Source of the DNA: Herminiimonas sp.
Lineage (GTDB): Bacteria > Pseudomonadota > Gammaproteobacteria > Burkholderiales > Burkholderiaceae_D
Direction of reading: 5' to 3'
Assembly (NCBI GenBank): GCA_028292265.1
Contig: JAQGMR010000027.1
Span: 29,380 to 93,379, forward strand
DNA length: 64,000 nt
Below the pieces are notes generated by a model that saw only the letters and a list, made by a program, of their open reading frames with translations, ran no database searches and was not told where the DNA came from. Made by a program: the position numbers and the translations under genes. Below, one piece after another: positions 56,101 to 64,000 of this stretch. Numbering within the stretch: the first letter of the stretch is position 1; every line of letters begins with the position of its first letter.

Positions 56101-56511
56101 ATGATCCTGAGGTACGCAAGAACGCATGGCTACGCTGTAGCCACTGATACGCATCTAATTATCGGCAACCACTATGCCGTGCTCGGCATTACGCTGCGGC
56201 CCTATCCATTTCCTCATGAAGTTACCGTCATTGGCGATGTCGACGGCTTGCCACGCATTCGAGGCATGGCACTATTCGACCTCGTGGATCCGCGCGTACC
56301 CGACGGCTGGGTCTTGAACGATCTTGGCCGGGGCTTCTTCCGGCTTGAGCCCTATGAATTCGAACGCGATTTCTGGAGTCGCTTTCACAACCGGCATCCC
56401 GGCGCATTGGAAATCTATGCGGCTGTTACCGGGAAAATCCGTGACTTCCATGGCGTCGCACACGGCGCACCTCTGGAAGGTTCTCCCATCCACGTGGACC
56501 CGAGAAGCTGA
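56101..56511 (+). CDS. Unrecognised 136-residue protein
   Basis: I do not recognise this protein. It is soluble, with no signal peptide, and alternates hydrophobic and charged residues in a way that suggests a mixed alpha/beta fold; the segment PDGWVLNDLGRGFFRLEPYE and the ending HGAPLEGSPIHVDP stand out. No Shine-Dalgarno sequence precedes the ATG at 56101. Third-position GC is typical of real genes here, and no better frame exists opposite it. It stands alone between gene-poor flanks. Confidence 0.5.
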   Translation: MILRYARTHGYAVATDTHLIIGNHYAVLGITLRPYPFPHEVTVIGDVDGLPRIRGMALFDLVDPRVPDGWVLNDLGRGFFRLEPYEFERDFWSRFHNRHPGALEIYAAVTGKIRDFHGVAHGAPLEGSPIHVDPRS

Positions 56512-56722
56512 TCGCAGGTTCGCCGCGACCTGATGCGTCGCTTGCAACATTGACTATCTGGCTTAATACCCAAACTTCGGGCGCGACGGACAGTCGAACC
56601 GAGGTCCCGGGTGGTCGGCGCTTTGCGGCCGTGCGGCGCGGTAACCCGCTGCGCAACACGGCGCGTACTCCATACTCAAAAGCACTTTCGCCCGGCCTCA
56701 ACCTATTGGAAAGGACGATTGA

Positions 56723-57757
56723 ATGCGCTATCGATTGCTTGGCCAGACCGGCCTCTATGTATCCGAACTTTGCCTTGGCACGATGACCTTTGGCGGTAAG
56801 GGATTTTGGGAAGTGATGGGCGGGCTTCAGCAGGAAGCGGCCAGCGCGCTTGTGAAGCAGGCGTTCGAGGCGGGCGTCAACTTCATCGACACCGCCAACG
56901 TCTATTCGCTCGGGGAGTCCGAGCGGCTGCTTGGACAGGCAATGCATGATCTCGGATTGCCGCGAGACGAACTGGTTGTTGCGACGAAGTCCACCGGCAT
57001 CATGAACGACAAGCCCAACGGGCGTGGCCAGTCGCGCTATCACATCATGAACGAAGTCGACGCCAGCTTGCGCAGGCTGCAGCTCGACCACATCGACCTG
57101 TATCAGTTGCATGGCTTCGATCCGTTGACGCCGCTCGAAGAATCGCTCGGCGCGCTTAATGACGTGGTCCGCAGCGGCAAGGTCCGCTACATTGGCCTGT
57201 GCAACATGGCGGCATGGCAGGTGATGAAAGCGCTGGGTATATCCGCCGCCCGCAACTGGGCGCGCTTCCAGAGCGTGCAGTGCTATTACACCATCGCCGG
57301 TCGCGACGTCGAACGCGAAATAGTGCCGCTGGTGGAAGACCAGAAACTCGGCCTCATGGTATGGAGCCCGCTGGCCGGCGGCCTGTTGAGTGGCAAATAC
57401 CGCGCCGACGACAAAGGGCCCGCGGGCGCGCGCCGTGCCACATTCGATTTCCCGGTGGTGGACAAGCCGCGTGCGTTCCGCTGCGTCGATGCGATGAGAC
57501 CGATTGCGGAAAAGCACGCCGCCACCGTGCCGCAAGTTGCGCTGGCCTGGTTGCTTTCGCGACCGGCGGTTAGCAGCGTCATCGTTGGCGTGAGAAATCC
57601 CCAGCAACTGGAAGACAATCTGGGATCAACGCGCCTGACCCTGGACGCCGACGATGTGAAGTCGCTGGACGAAGTCAGCGATTTGCCGCCGGAATATCCG
57701 GGCTGGATGCTGGCCATGCAAGGGAAGTATCGCGCCGCGCCGCCTGGCATGGATTGA
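56723..57757 (+). CDS. Aldo/keto reductase
   Basis: A 344-residue NADPH-dependent aldo/keto reductase with a TIM-barrel fold. The opening GLYVSELCLGTMTFGGKG is family-typical. The catalytic tetrad is visible: Asp56 in FIDTANVY, Tyr61, the Lys in VVATKSTG, and the His in LYQLHGFDP. The C-terminal cofactor motif is SSVIVGVRNPQQLEDNL. AAAGGA is 7-8 bases upstream of the ATG. It probably acts on aldehydes or quinone-like carbonyls; the substrate is unknown. Confidence 0.9.
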   Translation: MRYRLLGQTGLYVSELCLGTMTFGGKGFWEVMGGLQQEAASALVKQAFEAGVNFIDTANVYSLGESERLLGQAMHDLGLPRDELVVATKSTGIMNDKPNGRGQSRYHIMNEVDASLRRLQLDHIDLYQLHGFDPLTPLEESLGALNDVVRSGKVRYIGLCNMAAWQVMKALGISAARNWARFQSVQCYYTIAGRDVEREIVPLVEDQKLGLMVWSPLAGGLLSGKYRADDKGPAGARRATFDFPVVDKPRAFRCVDAMRPIAEKHAATVPQVALAWLLSRPAVSSVIVGVRNPQQLEDNLGSTRLTLDADDVKSLDEVSDLPPEYPGWMLAMQGKYRAAPPGMD

Positions 57758-58303
57758 AGAGTTAGCGAGGCCGCTGTCTGGCGGCTGTCTGGCGGCAGGA
57801 TCAAGGCGTACCCGCGGCTTGTGCCGCCATCATGCCGTCCGGGGTGTTCGTCCACCCCGCCCTTTTGCGCGCAGGTCACGTCTTGAACCGACGATTTACG
57901 GACTGGAAATGGACCTGGGGTGAGACGGCCCGGCAGAAGTCCGCCGCGCTATTGCTCCATGACACGGCACCGCGCCAACTTAATTACAGGTGCTTTCACC
58001 TTGCGCAAACGCCTTGATCAACTGGGGTCGCGGCGACATTTGATGCGGTTGAATCGCGTTATACTGCCGGGCATTGACGTTAACGTAAACGTCAATGCGT
58101 CAAAGTAGTCGCTCGCACCGTCATACCGTACCATTAGCCGTCCTGTCACAAGCGGCTACTGACGGAGTCGACTACAGTCGCAAACGTTACGCGGTCATAA
58201 TCGCCACAATCGCTATAATTCCGACGCCGTCGAAGACCGGCGCCCGCCACAATGCAAACCGCCATGGCCGCGCACCGCCTCCCGATGCGCATGGAGACTT
58301 CGA
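57758..58303. other. Long leader and intergenic region of icmF
   Basis: These 546 bases contain no gene I can support. An 11-bp direct repeat, CTGTCTGGCGG, occurs twice near 57775-57796. The right half holds a TATACT -10-like element (58060-58065), the LiuR-like palindrome and a second TATAAT (58214-58219) without an obvious -35. The icmF mRNA would have a leader of about 230 bases if it starts at the first element. Confidence 0.5.
58071..58098. promoter_or_regulatory. LiuR-like palindrome upstream of icmF
   Basis: A 28-bp near-perfect palindrome centred on GACGTTAACGTAAACGTC matches its own inverse at 26 of 28 positions. It resembles the predicted binding site of LiuR, a MerR-type repressor of branched-chain amino acid degradation in Proteobacteria. 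It directly follows a TATACT -10-like element (58060-58065), covering the likely transcription start, as expected for a repressor site. It is consistent with the valine/isobutyrate role of the downstream gene. Confidence 0.7.
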
Positions 58304-61300
58304 ATGACTGACCTGTCCGTTTCGCAAAATCTCAACACCTGGAAGCCTGCAAACAAGGTGCGCTTCGTGACAGCGGCCTCGCTGTTCGACGGGCATGACG
58401 CTTCAATAAATATCATGCGTCGGATCTTGATGTCCAATGGCGCGGAAGTGGTCCACCTCGGCCACAACCGGTCCGTAGACGACATCGTGACTGCCGCCTT
58501 GCAGGAGGATATGCAAGGCATCGCGGTGTCCAGCTACCAGGGCGGACACGTCGAGTATTTTCGCTACATGATCGATTTGCTTCGCGAACGCGGCGGCGAG
58601 CACATCAAGGTGTTCGGCGGCGGCGGCGGCGTGATCGTGCCCGAAGAAATCGCGGCGCTGCATGCGTATGGCGTGACCCGAATCTTCAGTCCCGAGGACG
58701 GCCAGCGCATGGGCCTGGTCGGCATGATCCAGCACATGATCCAATGCTGCGACGTCGATCTCTCCAGCTTCGCGCCTGCCTCGCTCGACGCGCTCACGCT
58801 AGGTGAGGTTAGCCAGCGCCATCGTCCACTGGCCCAACTCGTTACCGCACTGGAAAACGACAAGGTTGACCCCGGGTTCAAGGCGGCGCTTCACGCGGCG
58901 GCGGCGAGCATCGCCACGCCGGCGCTCGGCATCACCGGCACCGGGGGTGCCGGAAAATCCTCCCTGACCGACGAACTGATCCGGCGCATACGGCTGGACC
59001 AGGACGATGCGCTCAACATCGCCGTTATTTCAATTGACCCGTCTCGCCGCAAGTCGGGTGGCGCGCTGCTTGGCGATCGCATTCGCATGAACGCCATCGC
59101 CCCGTGGAACGGCAAGTCGCGCGTCTTCATGCGGTCGCTGGCCACGCGCGAAGCGGGCTCCGAGATTTCACAGGCGCTGCCTGATGTGATCGCCGCGTGC
59201 CGCGTTGCGGGATTCGACCTGATCATCGTTGAGACCTCTGGCATCGGCCAAGGCGATGCCGCGATCGTGCCGCATGTGAACGTGTCCATGTATGTAATGA
59301 CGCCGGAATTCGGCGCGGCTTCCCAGCTTGAAAAAATTGACATGCTGGACTTCGCCGACTTCGTCGCCATCAACAAGTTCGACCGCAAGGGTTCGCTGGA
59401 CGCGTTGCGCGACGTGGCCAGGCAGTACCAGCGCAATCGCGAACTGTGGAATCAGAAGGCGGAGCAAATGCCGGTGTTTGGCACGCAAGCTTCGCGCTTC
59501 AATGACGACGGCGTAACCGCGCTATACCAGGCCCTGCTCCCTAAGCTGGCACAGCACGGCTTGAAGACTGGCCCTTGCAAGCTGGCGCACGTCTCCGTGC
59601 GACATTCTTCGGGAAAGAACGCGATTGTGCCCCCGGCACGCAGCGGCTACCTTTCAGAGATTGCGAATACCGTACGTGGCTATCGCCGTGCGGTCGAAGC
59701 GCAGGTCCGCCTGGCGCGCGAACGGCAGCATCTGCAGGAGACCCGGCGCATGCTGGAGGCTTCCGGCAGTGGCGCTGGCGTGGACGATGTGGCCCGGTTA
59801 ATTGCCGAGCGCGAGGACACGCTCGACGTGGCAAACAAAAACCTGCTTGCGGCCTGGCCGGCCCTGCGGGCCGCTTACGCCGCGGATGACTATATCGTCA
59901 AGATTCGCAAAGGCGACAAGTTCGAGGAGCTGCGCACGACCCTCGTCGCCACAACCTTGTCCGGCACCACCATCCGCAAGGTTGCCCTGCCGCGGTTTGA
60001 AGACCATGGCGAAATCCTGCGCTTCATGACGCTGGAAAATGTACCCGGTGCTTTCCCCTATACCGCGGGGGTCTTTGCCTTCAAGCGCGAGAACGAAGAC
60101 CCTACGCGCATGTTCGCCGGTGAGGGCGATCCCTTCCGCACCAACCGCCGCTTCAAGCTGGTTTCGGAAGGGATGCCGGCCAAGCGCCTTTCCACTGCAT
60201 TCGATTCCGTCACACTGTACGGCGCCGACCCCGCGCCCAGGCCGGACATCTATGGCAAGGTCGGCAATTCCGGTGTTTCGATTGCGACGCTGGACGACAT
60301 GGAAGTGCTGTACGACGGCTTCGACCTGTGCAGCCCGAGCACCTCGGTTTCGATGACCATTAACGGCCCTGCGCCCACCATCCTCGCGATGTTCATGAAC
60401 ACCGCTATCGACCAGCAATTGACGCGCTTCCGCGCCGACAAGGGTCGTGAACCGAGCCAGGAGGAAGCGGCACAATTGCGCGCATGGGTACTGCAAAACG
60501 TGCGTGGCACGGTGCAGGCCGACATCCTGAAGGAAGACCAGGGTCAGAACACCTGCATTTTCTCGACCGAGTTTTCGCTCAAGGTGATGGGCGACATTCA
60601 GGAATACTTCGTCCGCAACCAGGTCCGCAATTTTTACTCCGTATCGATCTCGGGTTACCACATCGCCGAGGCCGGCGCGAACCCGATTTCCCAACTGGCT
60701 TTTACGCTGTCGAACGGATTCACGTTTGTGGAAGCCTATCTGGCGCGTGGCATGAACATCGATGACTTTGCGCCCAACCTTTCATTCTTCTTTTCCAATG
60801 GCATGGATCCGGAATACTGCGTCATGGGTCGTGTCGCCCGCCGCATCTGGGCCGTTACGCTGCGCGAAAAATACGGCGCCAATGAGCGCTCCCAAAAGTT
60901 GAAGTATCACATCCAGACTTCAGGCCGCTCGCTGCACGCGCAGGAGATTGACTTCAACGACATCCGTACCACGCTGCAGGCGCTGATTGCGATCTATGAC
61001 AATTGCAATTCGCTGCACACTAACGCCTATGACGAAGCCATCACCACCCCGACCGACGAATCGGTGCGGCGGGCACTCGCAATCCAGCTGATCATTAACC
61101 GCGAATGGGGCTTGGCGAAAAATGAAAACCCGAACCAGGGAAGCTACATTCTGGAAGAGCTGACCGACCTGGTCGAAGAGGCCGTTCTGCAGGAATTTGA
61201 ACGCATAGCAGAGCGCGGCGGCGTACTCGGCGCCATGGAAACCGGCTACCAGCGCGGCAAGATCCAGGAAGAATCGATGCTGTATGAGCACCAGAAGCAC

Positions 61301-61603
61301 GATGGCACGCTCCCGATTGTGGGGGTCAACACCTTCCGAAATCCGCTGGCCAATCCGGCTCCGCAAAAAGTTGAACTGGCGCGCTCGACCGATGAAGAAA
61401 AACAGTCTCAGCTAAAACGCCTGGCGGATTTTCAGGCACGTAACGCGGAGGCCGCGCCGGCTATGCTAAGCGCCTTGCAGCAGGCGGTGATTGAAGACGG
61501 CAACGTGTTTGAAAAGCTGATGGAGGCGGTGCGGGTGTGCTCGCTGGGCCAAATCACGGATGCGCTTTTCGAGGTCGGCGGCCAATACCGGCGCAGCATG
61601 TAG
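58304..61603 (+). CDS. icmF: Fused isobutyryl-CoA mutase
   Basis: A 1,099-residue cytoplasmic enzyme that interconverts isobutyryl-CoA and butyryl-CoA with adenosylcobalamin. Residues 18-150 form the B12-binding domain, with cobalt ligand His31 in DGHD. Residues 205-410 are the MeaI-type G-protein chaperone: P-loop [10 protein letters not shown] with Lys218, [16 protein letters not shown], and NKFD at 357-360. Residues 560-1099 form the mutase barrel, with GVFAFK where methylmalonyl-CoA mutase has Tyr, and a Gln in EDQGQNTC where it has the substrate-binding Arg region. That fits a preference for isobutyryl-CoA. GGAGA precedes the ATG. Regulation by a LiuR-like repressor is suggested. Confidence 0.93.
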   Translation: MTDLSVSQNLNTWKPANKVRFVTAASLFDGHDASINIMRRILMSNGAEVVHLGHNRSVDDIVTAALQEDMQGIAVSSYQGGHVEYFRYMIDLLRERGGEHIKVFGGGGGVIVPEEIAALHAYGVTRIFSPEDGQRMGLVGMIQHMIQCCDVDLSSFAPASLDALTLGEVSQRHRPLAQLVTALENDKVDPGFKAALHAAAASIATPALGITGTGGAGKSSLTDELIRRIRLDQDDALNIAVISIDPSRRKSGGALLGDRIRMNAIAPWNGKSRVFMRSLATREAGSEISQALPDVIAACRVAGFDLIIVETSGIGQGDAAIVPHVNVSMYVMTPEFGAASQLEKIDMLDFADFVAINKFDRKGSLDALRDVARQYQRNRELWNQKAEQMPVFGTQASRFNDDGVTALYQALLPKLAQHGLKTGPCKLAHVSVRHSSGKNAIVPPARSGYLSEIANTVRGYRRAVEAQVRLARERQHLQETRRMLEASGSGAGVDDVARLIAEREDTLDVANKNLLAAWPALRAAYAADDYIVKIRKGDKFEELRTTLVATTLSGTTIRKVALPRFEDHGEILRFMTLENVPGAFPYTAGVFAFKRENEDPTRMFAGEGDPFRTNRRFKLVSEGMPAKRLSTAFDSVTLYGADPAPRPDIYGKVGNSGVSIATLDDMEVLYDGFDLCSPSTSVSMTINGPAPTILAMFMNTAIDQQLTRFRADKGREPSQEEAAQLRAWVLQNVRGTVQADILKEDQGQNTCIFSTEFSLKVMGDIQEYFVRNQVRNFYSVSISGYHIAEAGANPISQLAFTLSNGFTFVEAYLARGMNIDDFAPNLSFFFSNGMDPEYCVMGRVARRIWAVTLREKYGANERSQKLKYHIQTSGRSLHAQEIDFNDIRTTLQALIAIYDNCNSLHTNAYDEAITTPTDESVRRALAIQLIINREWGLAKNENPNQGSYILEELTDLVEEAVLQEFERIAERGGVLGAMETGYQRGKIQEESMLYEHQKHDGTLPIVGVNTFRNPLANPAPQKVELARSTDEEKQSQLKRLADFQARNAEAAPAMLSALQQAVIEDGNVFEKLMEAVRVCSLGQITDALFEVGGQYRRSM

Positions 61604-61620
61604 CGGGTGCAGAGAAGCTC

Positions 61621-62505
61621 TTGAACACTGGCATTCTTTACGCGGCCTCCGCCTTTATTCTGTGGGGGTGCTTTCCGCTGTACTTCAAGGCCCTGCACGA
61701 TATCTCGCCAATGGAAATCCTGGCGCATCGTGTGGTTTGGTCCATGGTTTTTCTCGCCATTGTCCTGAGCGCCCGCCGCCAATGGGCCTGGCTCGCCACC
61801 GTACGCCGGCAGCCGCGCATCCTCGCCGGTTTTGCGGCAAGCGCCTTTCTGCTTTCCATCAACTGGTGCATCTACATCTGGTCTGTGAATAACGACCATG
61901 TAATTGATGCGAGCCTTGGCTACTTTGTTAATCCGTTGGTCAATGTTCTTCTTGGTTTCCTGCTGCTGAAAGAGCGGCTGCGACGCGGCCAGTGGGTCGC
62001 CATCGGCACGGCCGCGCTCGGGGTGGCATGGCTAACCTGGCAGGCAGGACATCCGCCATGGATCGCGCTCTCGCTTGCCATAAGCTTCGGTTTCTATGGC
62101 CTGTTGCGCAAGACGGCGAAGCTCGGCCCGCTGGAAGGCCTGTCTCTGGAGACCATGGTGCTGCTGCCACTAGCGCTGGCCCTGCTTGCCGTGTTCGCCG
62201 GACAGCACCAGAGTGGCTTTGCGGCGGCATCGACCACGTCAAAGGTGCTCATGCTGTGCGCCGGGCCGCTTACGGCAATACCGCTGCTGATGTTCGCCGC
62301 AGGTGCCCGCCGAATTCCACTTTCGCTACTCGGCCTGCTGCAATACATCAGTCCCACCATCCAGCTTTTGCTTGGCGTTTGGCTGTATCACGAGCCGTTC
62401 GGCGGCACGCGGCTGCTTGGGTTCGTCTCGATCTGGGCCGCGCTCGCGCTCTATTCCATTGAGAGCGGGCTCCACACGTGGGGCAATCGGGCCCGGTCGC
62501 GCTAG
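61621..62505 (+). CDS. rarD: EamA-family transporter RarD
   Basis: A 294-residue membrane protein with ten helices of the RarD branch. The opening ILYAASAFILWGCFPLYFKAL is typical of RarD, with HRVVWSMVF and INWCIYIWSVNNDHVIDASLGYFVNPLVN, the most diagnostic segment. The function is unknown; chloramphenicol-sensitivity annotations for relatives are historical. The conserved start is a TTG at 61621, 17 bases after the icmF stop. It is probably cotranscribed with icmF. Confidence 0.88.
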   Translation: MNTGILYAASAFILWGCFPLYFKALHDISPMEILAHRVVWSMVFLAIVLSARRQWAWLATVRRQPRILAGFAASAFLLSINWCIYIWSVNNDHVIDASLGYFVNPLVNVLLGFLLLKERLRRGQWVAIGTAALGVAWLTWQAGHPPWIALSLAISFGFYGLLRKTAKLGPLEGLSLETMVLLPLALALLAVFAGQHQSGFAAASTTSKVLMLCAGPLTAIPLLMFAAGARRIPLSLLGLLQYISPTIQLLLGVWLYHEPFGGTRLLGFVSIWAALALYSIESGLHTWGNRARSR

Positions 62506-62613
62506 ATTCTTCCCCGTCGTCATGGCCTTGCCGCACTGCGCCGAACTTACCAGTGGCGTGGCCAATCGGCTATCCTTGTCGTTTCCCTCTAACGCTCTCC
62601 CGCTTACACAAAA

Positions 62614-64000
62614 ATGGCCAACTACGTCTACACCATGAACCGCGTGGGCAAGATCGTCCCACCCAAACGCCAAATTCTGAAAGACATTTCGCTCTCCTTT
62701 TTTCCCGGCGCAAAAATTGGCGTGCTGGGCGTTAACGGGTCGGGAAAGTCGACGCTGCTAAAGATTATGGCCGGCATCGACAAGGACATCGTCGGCGAAG
62801 CCGTACCGATGCCGAATCTCAACATCGGTTATCTGCCCCAGGAGCCGGAACTCGATCCGGAACAGACGGTGCGCCAGTCGGTGGAAGGCGGCCTTGGCGA
62901 AGCCTTCGAAGCTAAGGCAAAGCTCGATGCCGTGTATGCGGCCTATGGCGAGCCCGATGCCGATTTCGACGCCCTGGCTACGGAGCAAGCGCGCCTTGAA
63001 GCCATCATTTCAACCTCCGGCAGCGACAACCTCGACCTGCAGCTTGAAATGGCCGCTGATGCCTTGCGCCTGCCGCCATGGGATGCAAAGATTGGCGTTC
63101 TGTCCGGTGGTGAGAAACGTCGAGTGGCCCTCTGCCGCCTGCTGCTTTCCAAGCCAGACATGCTGCTGCTTGACGAGCCGACAAACCATCTTGACGCCGA
63201 GTCTGTTGACTGGCTTGAACAGTTCCTGCTGCGCTTCCCCGGCACCGTGGTCGGCATCACGCATGATCGCTACTTCCTGGACAACGCGGCCGATTGGATC
63301 CTGGAACTTGACCGCGGCCACGGCATCCCCTGGAAGGGCAATTACAGTTCCTGGCTGGAGCAGAAGCAGGCCCGCCTGAAGCAGGAGGAGTCAAGCGAAT
63401 CGGCCCGGCAAAAGGCACTGCAGAAAGAGCTGGAATGGGTACGTCAGAATCCAAAGGGACGCCAGGCCAAGAGCAAGGCGCGCCTTGCCCGCTTCAATGA
63501 ATTGTCCGAGCATGAATACCAGAAGCGCAACGAGACCCAGGAGATATTCATTCCGGTGGCGGAGCGGCTTGGCAATGAAGTGATCGAGTTCAAGAACGTG
63601 AGCAAGGGCTACGGCGACCGGCTGCTTATCGAGGACGTGTCCTTCCGCATTCCGGCCGGCGCCATTGTCGGCATCATCGGCCCGAATGGTGCCGGCAAAT
63701 CAACGCTGTTTCGCATGATCACCGGCAAGGAACAACCTGACAGCGGTGAGATCGTGATTGGCTCTACTGTGCGGGTCTCGCTGGTGGACCAGTCACGCGA
63801 CAGCCTGTCGAGTAACAAGACCGTGTTTGAAGACGTGTCCGGCGGCGCAGACATCCTTACCGTCGGCCGCTTCGAAATGCCGTCGCGCGCCTATCTTGGC
63901 CGCTTCAATTTCAAGGGCAGCGACCAGCAGAAGAATGTCGGCACACTCTCGGGCGGCGAGCGCGGGCGCCTCCATCTGGCCAAGACCTTGCTCATGGGTG
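62614..64000 (+). CDS. ettA: Energy-dependent translational throttle ABC-F protein (partial)
   Basis: The first 462 codons of an EttA-type ABC-F ATPase, which binds the ribosomal E site and gates early elongation by energy state; the 3' end lies beyond the window. The first domain has Walker A GVNGSGKST near residue 40, signature LSGGEKRRVAL and Walker B LLLDEPTNHLD. The EttA arm lies between the Walker A and signature, and the linker includes KGRQAKSKARLARF. The second domain has GPNGAGKST and LSGGERGRLHL. The opening YVYTMNRVGKIVPPKRQIL is diagnostic of EttA. A typical full length is about 555 residues. Confidence 0.93.
   Translation, partial: MANYVYTMNRVGKIVPPKRQILKDISLSFFPGAKIGVLGVNGSGKSTLLKIMAGIDKDIVGEAVPMPNLNIGYLPQEPELDPEQTVRQSVEGGLGEAFEAKAKLDAVYAAYGEPDADFDALATEQARLEAIISTSGSDNLDLQLEMAADALRLPPWDAKIGVLSGGEKRRVALCRLLLSKPDMLLLDEPTNHLDAESVDWLEQFLLRFPGTVVGITHDRYFLDNAADWILELDRGHGIPWKGNYSSWLEQKQARLKQEESSESARQKALQKELEWVRQNPKGRQAKSKARLARFNELSEHEYQKRNETQEIFIPVAERLGNEVIEFKNVSKGYGDRLLIEDVSFRIPAGAIVGIIGPNGAGKSTLFRMITGKEQPDSGEIVIGSTVRVSLVDQSRDSLSSNKTVFEDVSGGADILTVGRFEMPSRAYLGRFNFKGSDQQKNVGTLSGGERGRLHLAKTLLMG

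Overview
The window is 64 kb of dense, high-GC chromosome with no rRNA, tRNA, CRISPR array or insertion sequence that I could recognise. Gene content points to a betaproteobacterium of the order Burkholderiales, possibly Oxalobacteraceae-like. The signs are two Bug/TctC-type solute-binding proteins, a CaiB/HMG-CoA-lyase pair, a cox-type molybdenum hydroxylase cluster next to a Liv-type ABC transporter, and a fused isobutyryl-CoA mutase with a LiuR-like box. The family assignment is an inference from gene repertoire only.

Layout. 0-11 kb: a run of mostly single genes: an NRAMP-like transporter, a patatin lipase, a ChrA-type chromate transporter, several small domain-of-unknown-function proteins, a Bug protein, an erythromycin-esterase-family protein and a gamma-glutamyltransferase. 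11-15 kb: a small secreted basic protein, then an exported DUF1800/DUF1501 pair. 14.6-18.7 kb: an insertion. A large AT-richer gene for a PcfJ-like protein sits between two diverged copies of the junction that once joined the DUF1501 gene to a TMEM175 channel gene. One gene of the pair is intact on each side and the other has decayed. 19-26 kb: Bug protein, CoA-transferase, HMG-CoA-lyase-like enzyme, EamA exporter, Mut7-C protein and MFS transporter.

26-35 kb: a signalling pair: a REC-GGDEF-EAL protein and a 1,774-codon hybrid histidine kinase whose sensor part is a tandem array of about 21 HAMP-like modules. A hydrolase and a helix-hairpin-helix protein follow. 35-36.5 kb: one unrecognised gene and a gene-free stretch. 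36.5-50.5 kb: a 14-kb divergent catabolic region. Leftward it encodes CoxG-, CoxM-, CoxS- and CoxL-like proteins and two exported accessory proteins. Rightward it encodes a TetR regulator, a VOC protein, an FAD monooxygenase resembling dihydroxypyridine hydroxylases and a complete five-gene Liv-type importer. A 49-bp imperfect palindrome lies in the divergent promoter region. I infer uptake and ring hydroxylation of a (hetero)aromatic acid; the substrate is unknown.

50.5-56.5 kb: a DUF3135 protein, a RES/Xre toxin-antitoxin pair with an unusually long antitoxin, a DJ-1/PfpI protein, and an RlpA-like protein overlapping an MHS-family transporter gene by one base. 56.7-64 kb: aldo/keto reductase, icmF behind a LiuR-like palindrome, rarD, and the first part of ettA, which runs off the window.

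Many starts were moved from the longest frame to one with a Shine-Dalgarno sequence. At least five genes appear to use TTG. Functions are assigned from motifs read by eye; no database search was run.
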